From DATFVA01 sp963800255 (GTDB lineage: Bacteria; Bacteroidota; Ignavibacteria; Ignavibacteriales; Ignavibacteriaceae): a stretch of DNA of 64,000 nucleotides. The notes under the pieces were generated by a model. It did no database searches and was not told where the DNA came from. It worked only from the letters and a program-made list of their open reading frames with translations. The stretch lies in assembly GCA_963800255.1 (NCBI GenBank), contig CAWDAK010000013.1:62001-126000 (forward strand), in the 5' to 3' direction. A program made the translations under genes and the position numbers. Shown here in pieces: positions 7,624-18,144 of this stretch (within the stretch, counting starts at the first letter, position 1; each line of letters starts with the position of its first letter).

Positions 7624-10600
7624 TTGATGAATACGTACCGTTTTATCCTCTTCTTAGTATTGTTTCTATCACCTTTAATTAAGGCAGATTCAGCCGCCAA
7701 TAAAAAAATCGATCAATATGTAAGACAGAGCTGGAAAACTGAAAACGGACTTCCTCAGAATACAATTACAGCAATAACCCAGACACCGGATGGTTTTATC
7801 TGGTTGGGGAGCAAGGAAGGGTTAATTCGCTTCGACGGCAGGGAATTCATAGAATTTAATTCAAAAAATACAGCAGCTCTTAAAAATAATGAGATATGGA
7901 CTCTCCTTACTGATTCAAAAGGTATTATGTGGATTGGAACCAAAGGGGGAGGACTTGTCAGTTTTCAGAATGGTGTATTTAAGAATTATACTACAAATGA
8001 GGGGTTAGTCGATAACACTATATGGTCGTTGTTTGAAGATAGTAAAGGCAGGCTCTGGGTCGGCACCGGAGGAGAGGGCATTTCCGTGCTTTCCGGTAAT
8101 AAATTCAGAACTATTGATACCACTGATGGATTGTCGGGAAATTTTATCTGGTGCTTAACAGAAGATAGAAACGGTGCGATATGGGCAGGAACGGACGGCA
8201 ATTTTGTATCGCGTATTACTGATGACTCAATTAAAGTCTTTTCAGAAATGGATGGCTACTCAGGTGATTACACAATGACTAGTCTGACTGACAGAGAGGG
8301 CAAACTATGGTTTGGAGCTTCAGGTGTAGGAATTGTTAGATATGATGGTAAAACTTTTAAGACTTTTACCGAAAAAGACGGTATTCCGGATAATATATTC
8401 TGGAAGATTATCCAGGATAAACAGGGGAGTTTTTGGATTGCCACTGACGGCGGGATTGGTAAAATACAGCAATGGAACTTTTGATGTATTTAATGAATTG
8501 GATGGTTTGCCCAGTAACAGTGTTTCAGCTTTGTACGAAGATTATGAAGGAAACATCTGGGCAGGAACAAGGGGAGGAGGTATTAGTAAATTTACAAACG
8601 GTGAGATAACAACTTTTACAAATAAAGAAGGCTTGAGTCACAATAACGTTTTTTCGGTATATGCTGATCCGGAATCCGATCTATGGATTTGTACCAGTAA
8701 AGGCTTGAACCAGTTTAAGGATAAGAAATTTTATAATGCTTTCAAAGCCTTAGGGTTGAATTATGACATCGCTATTTCTGTCGACAGAAGGACTAATGGT
8801 GAGATCTGGGTGGGAACAGATGGGGAAGGCATCTACCGCCTGGTAAACGGGCGTTTTGTGCATTACACCACTGAAGATGGACTAGCCAGCAATACTATCT
8901 GGTTAGTATATGAGGACCGTGAGGGAACAGTCTGGATTGGTGCTGACGGGGGAGGACTTATAAAATATAGTCATGGATCATTTCAGAGATTTGAAGACTC
9001 CCTTATGCAGGGAGAATTTATTTCTGTCCATAACCGAAGACAAGCAAGGCGCTTTGTGGGTAGGTTCCCGTGACGGAACAGGTATTTTCAAAATCGAAAA
9101 TGGGCATGTTACTTCCTCTTTTAACAAAAAACTCGGGGCCGAATCTATCTGGTCGCTGTATGCTGATGATGATAATAATATCTGGGTCGCAACTGAAAAG
9201 GGGCTTTTCAAAATTAGCAACAATAAGGTGTACAACTATTCCGTTCAGAATGGACTTCCTACTCAATTGATTTATGGAGTTATCGACGATGATTTCGGAA
9301 ATCTCTGGCTTAGTTCTAATATCGGTCTGATAAGGATAAGGAAAAGGGATATAAATGCGGTTGATACAGATAAAAAGAATATTTTGTTTCCCTCGGTCTT
9401 CGGCACTGCAGAAGGGATGATGACCACAGAGTGTAATAACGGTTTTCCGGCCTGCGCAAAGACGAAAGATGGAAAGCTGTGGTTTCCAACCGTCAAAGGT
9501 ATTGTAATGGTTGATCCCTATGCCTTCGGACTAAATGTGAAAAAGATTCCACTTGTTATAGAGCGGGTAAGAATCAACGGGGAATATTTTAATCCGGATT
9601 CTATTATGGATGCGGCTCCTGGAAAGGGCGATCTTGAATTTTATTTTGCTGCCCTGAGCTTTAAGGCTCTTGAAAAGATGAACTACCACTATATGCTGAA
9701 GGGTTTTGATAAAAAATGGATTGACGGCGGAAAAAGGAGAGAAGCTTTTTATACCAATATCCCTCCCGGTAAATATACTTTTGTGGTAAGAGTTTCTGAT
9801 AATGACGGTAATACTAAAGAAGTCTCCGTTCAAATTGAGCTGGAACCTCATTTCTATCAGACGATATGGTTTTTCATCGCTATAATTATTCTAATCGCCG
9901 GAATTGTTTATTCAGTCTATCAATTCAGAGTAATGCAGATAAGAAAACATGAACTACTGCTTGAACAAAAAGTTGAAGAACGAAGCCGTGAATTGATAGA
10001 AGAAATAAATAACAGGAAAAAAATTGAAGAAGAATTAATAGCCTCAAAGGAAACAGCGGAGAAAGCAAGTAAAGCCAAAAGTGAATTTCTTGCCAATATG
10101 AGTCACGAAATACGTACCCCGATGAACGGTGTCATAGGAATGTCTGAGCTGCTTCTCAATACTGACCTTGACGGGGAACAACTGGAATATGCCGAAACTA
10201 TTAAAATGAGCGGCGATTCTTTGCTGAACCTGATTAATGATATCCTCGACTTTTCAAAAATAGAAGCCGGAAAAGTTGAATTGGAAAGCGTACCTTTTAA
10301 TCTCTATCATTGCGTTGAAGAAGCAATTAACCTGAATGCAGACAGAGCTTCGCGTAAAGGAATTACCTTAACTTATGACATCGATAGCAATGTTCCCCCT
10401 TTAATTAAAGGGGATATAACCAGGCTTCGCCAGGTACTGATAAACCTGGTTAACAATGGTGTTAAGTTTACCCGTGAAGGGGGAGTTCTTGTAAGGGTGT
10501 CACTGATGGAAAAAAGCGACGACTACTATACTTTAAGTTTTAAAGTAAATGATACCGGGATCGGTATACCGGAAGATTTTGTTGAGAAGCTGTTTCACTC

Positions 10601-11204
10601 TTTCAGCCAGGCGGATTCCTCGACCACCAGAAATTATGGAGGGTCAGGACTCGGACTCGCAATCTCTGAAAAGCTGGTGAGTCTTATGGAAGGCGACATT
10701 TCTGTTAAAAGTGAACTTTACAAGGGTTCAGAGTTCACATTTTATATAAAAGCCAGGAAAGTTGATGAAAATACCGTCCCTAACATTAATAGTCCGGAAA
10801 AAATCAAAAAGCTGGCTGATGAGATTCCATTAAATGTCCTGCTGGCTGAAGATAATCCTGTAAATCAAAAAGTAGCATTGCATCTGCTGAACAAATTAGG
10901 CTACACCGCTGATGCTGTAGCTAACGGAAGGCTCGTCCTTGAATCCCTCGAAGAAAAAACGTATGACCTGATATTTATGGATATTCAGATGCCCGAACTT
11001 GATGGACTGGCTGCAGCAAAAAAAATAATAGAAATCTACGGAGACAAGAGACCAATGATTGTTGCTCTAACTGCTGATGCAACAACAGAAGGAAGAGAAA
11101 GATGTTATAATGCAGGAATGGATAATTATATAACAAAGCCTTTCAAGATTGATGATATTATAAAAGTGATTAAAACAGCTGGAAAGCTTATCGAGAAAAC
11201 TTGA
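7624..11204 (+). CDS. Hybrid sensor histidine kinase with two-component propeller domain, two +1 frameshifts
   Basis: The gene reads through three frames. Removing one base near 8452..8460 and one near 9018..9023 gives a single 1192-aa protein. Order: signal peptide; a long series of Reg_prop repeats (WIGTxxGG, GLxDNTIWS and the like) forming a periplasmic beta-propeller sensor; a Y_Y_Y domain (YMLKGFDKKWIDGG); one membrane segment (around nt 9870..9930); a coiled coil; HisKA with NMSHEIRTPMNGVIGM; HATPase with NDTGIGIPED and GSGLGLAIS; and a receiver domain with FMDIQMPELDG and ITKPF. There is no AraC-type DNA-binding domain, so output must pass by phosphotransfer. The stimulus is unknown; such propellers often sense saccharides or surface signals. 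The internal shifts may be assembly errors. Confidence 0.85.
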
Positions 11205-11225
11205 ACACCATTTAAAAAGAAAAAA

Positions 11226-11257
11226 GTGGAATGAATCTCTGGGTTTATTCATTCCAC
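11226..11257. terminator. Hairpin between convergent genes, probably bidirectional terminator
   Basis: GTGGAATGAA / TTCATTCCAC, a perfect 10-bp stem with a 12-base loop, just after the kinase stop. The T-rich run is on the minus strand side (TTTTTTCTTTTT on that strand); the plus strand has only CTT. It therefore serves best for leftward transcription and may also stop the kinase transcript. Confidence 0.6.
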
Positions 11258-11409
11258 CTTGAGTGTTGTGCTTGAGACAAACATAGACTAATCCCGGTTT
11301 AAACGTTCAGATATTAATCACAGTTTTACCCCTTTCAGTTAGCCTTTTTTGTAAGTTATTGTTTTTTACCGGGTTAACTGTATTTTTTGGGTTAGAAAAC
11401 TCAGCTTAA

Positions 11410-11442
11410 AAAAGCTGCCTCATTACATATGAGACAGCTTTT
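11410..11442 (-). terminator. Terminator of the leftward T9SS peptidase gene
   Basis: On the minus strand AAAAGCTGTCTCA pairs with TGAGGCAGCTTTT (one mismatch) around a 7-base loop and is followed by a run of T. It lies 28 bp downstream of the stop codon of the 11470..15489 gene. Confidence 0.75.
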
Positions 11443-11469
11443 CTATTTTAAGTCCCAATTTCTCAAAGT

Positions 11470-14400
11470 TTACTTGATCAGAACCATCTTTTTGATCTTA
11501 ACAAAACTGCCGGCATCGAGCCTGTAGAAATATACACCGCTTGACAGGGCAGTTCCGGTCCATTCATATTTATAATATCCAGGTTCCATCTTCTGATTTA
11601 CTATTGTTGCTACTTCTTTGCCAAGAATATCATAAACTTTCAGAACAACTTTAACCTCTTTTGGCACACCGAATTTTATCGTTGTGGTCGGGTTGAATGG
11701 ATTAGGATAGTTTTGGGACAAGCTGAATTCAACGGGTATAATGGAATAATCGACGGTAATCACCTCAGAATAACTCGAGGTTCCGTCAAAGTCTACCTGT
11801 TTAAGCCTGTAGTATGCTTTCCCTTTGCCGGTAGTAATATCGGCATCCTTAAAAGAATATTGCTGTGCTTCTGTTGTTGTTCCTTTTCCCTTAACGGTTC
11901 CGATTTTAGCAAAGCGGATATTATTTGTACTTCTCTCAATATCAAAACCGAGGTTGTTTGCTTCAGTTGCTGTTTCCCATTTAAGAGTGATACCGTTTTC
12001 ATCAACATCAGCATCGAATGATGTAAGTTCCACCGGTATCGGGTTAAGTCCGAAGAAATCAATTATTTTTGCCATCAGCTCGTCTTTGGTGGAACGTGCA
12101 TTCCCGTCTGATAAGCCGCCGAACTCGAATGATGTTCCAATAGTCTTATAGGTTGCCGCATCGTATGCAACGGCGCAGCCGTAAGCAGGACTAACATTAT
12201 TAAATATCATTTCTGCCGGAGCTATATTAGTTATATGATCTATCCAGCTGTTATCGCCCGTATAGGTGAAGCTCATACCTTCGGTGAATGTACCTGGCAC
12301 TCCCTGTACAGTACTGAGATCATTACCCCCATCGGTCGTCCCGTTAATTTTGAACATCGGATGTACAGCGGTTGCATTATCGTAATACCATGTATCACCG
12401 CCTTCCATATATATCATTCCCCCGGCATTGAGGAAATCAGCCAGATACTGACCTTCAGAACTGCTTAATACATGGTTTGAGCTGTATATGCCGAGACAAA
12501 CGAATACTGATTGGTATATACTGAGATCTTCAGGGAATGAGTTCATATAGTCATAGGTAATAGCATGGTCATCAAGACTGGTCATTATCGAAGGACTAGA
12601 ATTATGGTTCCCGTCAAGGCAGAGCACAAGTACAGGAACCTGTCCTATAATTATACTGAAGGAACCCTGAGCATTTAGTCCCGGACTTGCACTCATATTA
12701 AGAACTAATTCAGCTGAGTGTCCGCTGGGTGTATTTTCATCCGCACTTACACTAAACGTTTTAGTAACAGTTTCTCCTGAGGCTATATTTCCGTAAGCCT
12801 GGGTTGAAAAATTAATTACTACATTTGGATCAGAGGATGTGAGTTCACCAAATACTGAAACTGCGCCCGATGAGCCTTGATTGTTTATTTCAATGGATAC
12901 ATCAACAGTTTCTCCAGGATCCAGTTTCCCGTTATTATTTCCTCCCGGATCAGAAATTGTAAATGAGCCGAGGGTAAATACTGGAGCGTGCGCTAGTAGA
13001 CTAAAATTGCTGGTCCATATATTTGCTCCGTCCGTTGCTGTAACAAGGAACGGAATGCTGTGCATATCTGGAACATTGGCATCTACATCTATTGCATAGC
13101 CATCAGTTTTGGTAATTTTTCCTCCGGCAGGTATAGTTCCGTAGAATTCAGATGAATCGACTATATTAACAAATTCATCGTCTGAATGCACATTTATTGT
13201 AACGTTGGATGCATCTGCTACACCCACATTATATGCACGCAGAGAGAGCAGGGGAGATTCTGCGTAATCTACCAGACCATCATTATTACCGGAAGCATCA
13301 TTAACAATACAGGTATCTGCAACTACATAAGGACCTTCAGCAGGCACAACCTGGATCTGTGAAGAATACCTGTAATAATTTTGTTTAGTCACCGTCAGTG
13401 TTACAACATTGCCTGGAGTTATAACCGGTATTTGGATAGAAACTGTTGAACCTGTTCCCTCGGCAACACCAAGAATTTCACCATTCATAGTTAGAGAGAT
13501 TAGTGAGTTTTCATCGGCAGACACCTCAAATGTAGGAACTCCGGTTACAATAACAGGATTATAAATCACATTCAGGTTCTGTGGGATTTCAGTATAGACA
13601 GTCGTAAATGCATCACCGAATAGATGGAAAAGATAATATACAGTATTTTTATCGCCTGGATTATACGGCCAGCTTGATGCTGCCAGATAATATTTTCCGT
13701 ATGAGTTTGCAAAACCGGGATAAATAAGATCAGGTCCGCTCACTCCGTAACCCGGATCAAAATCAGGCCACATATAATCCCACATTCCCCATACATAAGC
13801 ATCATTAACAAATGAATAGGAAACTTCACTCGCTCCTATAGCAGCCAGTGCGCGGTGTGGATACCTGGTCAGAGCCTCACAGAAGCTCTCCGGGACATTA
13901 TCATATTTACCGGTCAGGCAATTAATTGAAAAGAAGAATGTGAGGTCATCATTATTTAACCCTGAAAGGTTGCTGTTTGTATATGAAGGTGATGACCACC
14001 CGTTCCAATCACCGTGATCGCGGTGAATAATCATAGAGGCACCTGCATTAATATCACTATTTATCCTTGATGCGCTGCCTCCCCAGTCCGTAAGATGTGA
14101 AGGTATCTGGGGTATATAACCAAGACCATTAGGACCAAAATAATTCACTACGGTACCCGTGTTAGGGTTAGTTGACCAGGATGAAGGTGGCCCGCTTGTT
14201 CCTGCAAACTCTCTTTTGGGAGTCTTCATCAGTCCATGTTCCCAGAAACCATAGCAGACATCCGCACAGAGTATAAACCATCTGTCTGATTGCCAGCCGC
14301 CTGCTGAAACCGGATTCTGGTAAAAACCGGGATTTACGGGGGGCTGCTGTTCATAATTCATAAATTTATGGATCAGGATTTCAAGGTGTGAATCATTTTC

Positions 14401-15489
14401 TGCTGTTAACCTTGCAACCGTGAGGTCTGGAAGTTCATCTTCATCCACATCAGCATAAATATTATCTGCTTTACAATAATTATCCCATACCGGAGCAATA
14501 ATTCCATTTCCCGTAGCCGTGCCTGTACTGTAATCTCCCAGAAATAGTACAGCAACCGGAGGAATATCCCAGGTATTGTAGGCATTATCAATAAAATTTT
14601 CTATCAGTGTAGAATTATTTCCGCCTATTTCTGTCAGGGTGACAATTCCTGTCCTGATTCCCTGTAAAGTTCTCCAATTCTTTATAGAATCTGCCCAGGC
14701 AAGGAATGTTGCGTTATCCGGACTGACAATCAGGTATTCAAAATCTGAAGTCCTGGAGTCAGATTCATGTTTATAATTTACCGCAGGAAGAACTCCATTG
14801 TTCAAGAAAAGATTTTTCAGGATAGGATCCCACCAACGGTTTCTTAATCTGTTCTCTCCAACTTGTCCATTACCGCCTGTAAACGAAACCTTCACAGTCA
14901 AATCCCGGTATACGATTAATTCTTTTGTTGCAGGGTTATACTGGAAAGGTGTTATTCCTATAATTCGTGCATCCACACCGCGAACCTTCATCGGTCCTGA
15001 AATTATAACAGGGTTTTCCGGATAGAATGCATTGGTATTGTAAATAGATGTATTCGGTTTGTAATGCAGAGGACCTGTGTCTGTATCCAGAGGTATCCTG
15101 GGAGCTGGCGAAACGTCCACATTAGAAATGGTTTCCGTTCTTGAAGCAGTTATGCTGAAAGAAACCTGCGCTCCTTGTGGGATTGCGATGTAACGGCTTA
15201 ACCCCGGAAGATCCGGGGCTCCTTCGTTATTTGGTAGAAAGACATTCGGCAGAATAATCTTTTTCATATTGGAGCCATTTATATCAATATCATCCAATTG
15301 GAATTGTTTTGTTGAATAGTTAATCTCTACACCCATCAAAGAAGCATCAGCAAGGGTCATCCCTTCCTCATGCCAGCTATCGGTATAGGAAATAGTCTGT
15401 GAGTTTAACTGGTATGGTATGAAAATGAATAGAAAAAACGGCAGCAAACTCAAAAGCGAACGTTTTAGAAAAGTAGAAGTTTTCTCCAC
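11470..15489 (-). CDS. Gingipain-like C25 cysteine peptidase with T9SS type A sorting domain
   Basis: A 1339-aa secreted protein. A signal peptide (FFLFIFIPYQLNSQ) and a gingipain-type propeptide region are followed by the C25 catalytic domain (about residues 250-640). The dyad is visible: His492 in HRDHGDW and Cys524 in SINCLTGKYD, 32 residues apart as in gingipains. Next come an Ig-like C25 C-terminal domain (VTLTVTKQNYYRY), two CARDB-like beta domains, an amidotransferase-like domain (about 970-1110), an FN3-like stretch, and a C-terminal T9SS sorting domain with SQNYPNPFNPTTTIKF. It should be exported across the outer membrane and anchored on the surface. The start is GTG 15489, preceded by GGGAGAAATAAG. 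It stands alone with its own terminator. Substrate unknown. Confidence 0.9.
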   Translation of the reverse strand: MEKTSTFLKRSLLSLLPFFLFIFIPYQLNSQTISYTDSWHEEGMTLADASLMGVEINYSTKQFQLDDIDINGSNMKKIILPNVFLPNNEGAPDLPGLSRYIAIPQGAQVSFSITASRTETISNVDVSPAPRIPLDTDTGPLHYKPNTSIYNTNAFYPENPVIISGPMKVRGVDARIIGITPFQYNPATKELIVYRDLTVKVSFTGGNGQVGENRLRNRWWDPILKNLFLNNGVLPAVNYKHESDSRTSDFEYLIVSPDNATFLAWADSIKNWRTLQGIRTGIVTLTEIGGNNSTLIENFIDNAYNTWDIPPVAVLFLGDYSTGTATGNGIIAPVWDNYCKADNIYADVDEDELPDLTVARLTAENDSHLEILIHKFMNYEQQPPVNPGFYQNPVSAGGWQSDRWFILCADVCYGFWEHGLMKTPKREFAGTSGPPSSWSTNPNTGTVVNYFGPNGLGYIPQIPSHLTDWGGSASRINSDINAGASMIIHRDHGDWNGWSSPSYTNSNLSGLNNDDLTFFFSINCLTGKYDNVPESFCEALTRYPHRALAAIGASEVSYSFVNDAYVWGMWDYMWPDFDPGYGVSGPDLIYPGFANSYGKYYLAASSWPYNPGDKNTVYYLFHLFGDAFTTVYTEIPQNLNVIYNPVIVTGVPTFEVSADENSLISLTMNGEILGVAEGTGSTVSIQIPVITPGNVVTLTVTKQNYYRYSSQIQVVPAEGPYVVADTCIVNDASGNNDGLVDYAESPLLSLRAYNVGVADASNVTINVHSDDEFVNIVDSSEFYGTIPAGGKITKTDGYAIDVDANVPDMHSIPFLVTATDGANIWTSNFSLLAHAPVFTLGSFTISDPGGNNNGKLDPGETVDVSIEINNQGSSGAVSVFGELTSSDPNVVINFSTQAYGNIASGETVTKTFSVSADENTPSGHSAELVLNMSASPGLNAQGSFSIIIGQVPVLVLCLDGNHNSSPSIMTSLDDHAITYDYMNSFPEDLSIYQSVFVCLGIYSSNHVLSSSEGQYLADFLNAGGMIYMEGGDTWYYDNATAVHPMFKINGTTDGGNDLSTVQGVPGTFTEGMSFTYTGDNSWIDHITNIAPAEMIFNNVSPAYGCAVAYDAATYKTIGTSFEFGGLSDGNARSTKDELMAKIIDFFGLNPIPVELTSFDADVDENGITLKWETATEANNLGFDIERSTNNIRFAKIGTVKGKGTTTEAQQYSFKDADITTGKGKAYYRLKQVDFDGTSSYSEVITVDYSIIPVEFSLSQNYPNPFNPTTTIKFGVPKEVKVVLKVYDILGKEVATIVNQKMEPGYYKYEWTGTALSSGVYFYRLDAGSFVKIKKMVLIK

Positions 15490-15813
15490 CTTATTTCTCC
15501 CGCAGATTTGGACCTTCAGCCGGCAGGGAACCGCTGCTGATCCGGATTAATTATAGCTCAGTACTGAATGCAGAATTTAAGAGTCTTTAGAAAGGTAAAA
15601 GCTGATAAGAACCTGCTCTGATTCAAGTATTAAGTACGATTTTAAAAAGAACTTGTAGAAACTGTTGTCCTTAAAAATCGTCAATTAGTTATTAAAAGTA
15701 AATAAGAGCAACAATTTTTATTAGAAATGATTGTATTCGGCTGGCTAATTTAAATGGTATCTATGAAAATATATTAGGTAATAATTTAAAGCCCTATAAT
15801 GTTATGGATAGTT
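15490..15813. other. Gene-free gap of 324 bp
   Basis: Between two leftward genes. It should contain the promoter of the C25 peptidase gene. It is AT-rich in its right half. I see no coding frame with a ribosome binding site, no clear hairpin terminator and no tRNA-like structure. Confidence 0.6.
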
Positions 15814-16287
15814 TTAAACCTGCGAAAAGTTTATCTCGGGAACCCTGACCTTCATTACCGCTTTTTTAACTTTCTCGGGTCTCTCAACTATTAGCCCGGG
15901 CATGTGAAGATCAGAAGGGAAAAAAATCACAAACATATCCTTTTCAAGCTTAAGATAATTTTTTTCACCGCAATAAAGAATAAAATCATTCTCTTCATCA
16001 TATTCGGTAGCAGGCTCCTGTCCATTAAACAGGGAATATCCCAGCAGCTCAGAACCCTGGATCATGAAATGTATATCTATATATTTTCGATGTGCCTCAA
16101 GGCGGCAGTCCTCCAGATCCTTAGTGGTATAATCATTAACTATGGAAAAGATATCACTTCCCGCAACTTCGTATCTGCCGTTGGGAAGCTTTGTAAAGTC
16201 GGTATCACGCAGGTATTTTAATGCCCGAACTATGGTAGGATGCATATCCGCATAAAGCTGAACATTCGAAATTTTATCAAGAATCAT
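15814..16287 (-). CDS. YhcH/YjgK/YiaL family protein
   Basis: A 157-aa single-domain beta-barrel (cupin-like) protein of the DUF386 family, whose members act on or bind sugars such as N-acetylneuraminate derivatives and uronates. Family features are the start MILDKISN, LEAHRKYIDIHFMIQGSE with the metal-ligand His residues, and FVIFFPSDLHMPGL near the C-terminus. The length is normal. It has no sugar-catabolism neighbours here, so a specific substrate cannot be proposed. It is divergent from the CDF transporter gene. Confidence 0.88.
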   Translation of the reverse strand: MILDKISNVQLYADMHPTIVRALKYLRDTDFTKLPNGRYEVAGSDIFSIVNDYTTKDLEDCRLEAHRKYIDIHFMIQGSELLGYSLFNGQEPATEYDEENDFILYCGEKNYLKLEKDMFVIFFPSDLHMPGLIVERPEKVKKAVMKVRVPEINFSQV

Positions 16288-16466
16288 AATTCCCCGTTAA
16301 TCGTAAAAATCTTAAATGATATATAATAAAAAATTGGTTCATTAGCATCCGCCTGTAATGAATCAACTTAATATTTATGGTTAATTTTATGTGTTAAAGT
16401 GAAAAATATCATTAAACTTAAATAAAAGTTTATTACTTTATTCCTTTATTTCTGTTATAAGTTACT

Positions 16467-17357
16467 ATGGCTCATACACATAACAACATAGATAATCATA
16501 ACAAAGCATTCGCCTTCGGAATTGCCTTAAATGTCATATACATAGCTGTTGAAGTTGTATTCGGACTGCTTATCAGCTCTATGGCGCTTATTGCAGATGC
16601 AGGGCATAATCTCAGCGATGTACTGGGACTTCTCCTTGCTTGGGGTGCAACATTCCTGGCTAAAACTCTCCCTACGAGGAAACGAACCTATGGATTAAGG
16701 AAATCTACAATTCTTGCAGCATTATTCAATGCCCTGATTCTACTTATTGCTGTCGGAGCAATAACCATTGAAGCCGTAAGAAGGCTAATTACCCCTGAAC
16801 AGGTACAGGGAACAACTATGATGATCGTTGCCGGAGTCGGGGTGGTTATAAATGCTGTTACTGCCTGGATGTTCGTTAAAGGGAAAGAGAAAGATATTAA
16901 TATCCGCGGAGCCTACTTACATATGGCTGCAGATGCAGGCGTATCTGTTGGTGTTGTTGTTGCCGGTTTACTAATTACCCTTACTGGATGGCTCTGGCTC
17001 GATCCGCTTATAAGTCTTGTTATCGTCCTTGTAATTACTATTGGAACCTGGGATCTTCTGAGAGATTCATTCCTTATGTCAGTTGACGCTGTACCAAAAG
17101 GTATAAATCTTAAGGACGTGGAAGAACACCTTAAAAATATTCAGGGTGTTACTGAAGTACATGATTTACATATATGGGCTATGAGCACAACCGAAATCGC
17201 ACTTACTGTTCATCTTGTTATGCCTGATTCAAATGCGGGAGATTATTTCCTTAAGGAAATATGCAGCGATCTTAATAAGAAATATGGAATAGGTCATTCA
17301 ACCATCCAGGTTGAAAAAAATGCTCAGGGCGCTAACTGCAGCGTTGATAACGTCTAA
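16467..17357 (+). CDS. Cation diffusion facilitator (Zn2+/Co2+/Cd2+ efflux), CzcD/ZitB type
   Basis: A 296-aa inner-membrane proton antiporter that exports Zn2+ and related ions. It has six membrane segments and a C-terminal cytoplasmic dimerisation domain. The transport site is clear: ADAGHNLSD in TM2 and HMAADAGVS in TM5, each giving the His-x3-Asp pair typical of Zn/Cd-specific members. The N-terminus is His-rich (MAHTHNNIDNHN), as in metal-sensing members, and the cytoplasmic domain holds VTEVHDLHIW. It precedes the two-component and RND efflux genes on the same strand. Whether they share a stimulus is inference. Confidence 0.93.
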   Translation: MAHTHNNIDNHNKAFAFGIALNVIYIAVEVVFGLLISSMALIADAGHNLSDVLGLLLAWGATFLAKTLPTRKRTYGLRKSTILAALFNALILLIAVGAITIEAVRRLITPEQVQGTTMMIVAGVGVVINAVTAWMFVKGKEKDINIRGAYLHMAADAGVSVGVVVAGLLITLTGWLWLDPLISLVIVLVITIGTWDLLRDSFLMSVDAVPKGINLKDVEEHLKNIQGVTEVHDLHIWAMSTTEIALTVHLVMPDSNAGDYFLKEICSDLNKKYGIGHSTIQVEKNAQGANCSVDNV

Positions 17358-17466
17358 TAGAAATACATTAAAAATCATCAATTGCAGATCCTATGCAAAA
17401 AGGGAACACTTTCCAGAAATATTCCAGAATTAAGATTATATTAAAACATCTTTCTAAGTTAGAAAT

Positions 17467-18144
17467 ATGAAAATCCTGATAGTTGAAGACGAAAAAGAAC
17501 TTGTTTCTGATATCCAGAGCTATATAAATGAGGAAGGCTATGTCTGTGAAACAGCATATTCTTTCTATGAAGGTTTGCGCAGTATAAACCTTCACGAATA
17601 TGATTGCGCAGTTATTGACATTACATTGCCCGACGGAAACGGGCTGAAAATGATTGAGGAGCTTAAACTCTTATCTCCCAAAACAGGAATTATTATTATT
17701 TCTGCCAGGAATTCGCTGACCGATAAACTTACAGGTCTGGATCTCGGGGCAGATGATTATATTACAAAACCCTTTCACCTGGCAGAGCTGAATGCCCGAA
17801 TCAAATCAGTTTTGAGAAGAAGGCAGTTCGGGGGAGAAGATAAAATTCAGATAAATGAAGTCATAATTTTTCCTGATAAAAGGGAGGTCTTGATCAATAA
17901 CAGATCTCCAGAACTTACACGTAAAGAATTTGACCTGCTGCTTTACCTCGTTAATAATACTGAAAGAGTTGTGACAAAGGAATCAATTGCCGAACACATT
18001 TGGGGGGATCAGGCGGATACATTTGGGAGTCTTGATTTTGTCTACTCACAGATTAAAAACCTACGAAAGAAGATGATTGAGGCTGAATCAGGAGATTATA
18101 TCAAAACTGTTTATGGAATAGGCTATAAATTTTCAACCAGATGA
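17467..18144 (+). CDS. OmpR-family response regulator
   Basis: A 225-aa DNA-binding regulator. The receiver domain holds the acidic pair in VEDEKEL, the phosphoacceptor Asp51 in AVIDITLPDGNG and Lys101 in YITKPF. The C-terminal winged helix (about 128-223) has LTRKEFDLLLYL and TVYGIGYKF. It overlaps the sensor kinase gene by 4 bp (ATGA), so the pair is coupled. By position it most likely controls the downstream TolC/MFP/RND genes, the usual arrangement of such cassettes. Confidence 0.93.
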   Translation: MKILIVEDEKELVSDIQSYINEEGYVCETAYSFYEGLRSINLHEYDCAVIDITLPDGNGLKMIEELKLLSPKTGIIIISARNSLTDKLTGLDLGADDYITKPFHLAELNARIKSVLRRRQFGGEDKIQINEVIIFPDKREVLINNRSPELTRKEFDLLLYLVNNTERVVTKESIAEHIWGDQADTFGSLDFVYSQIKNLRKKMIEAESGDYIKTVYGIGYKFSTR

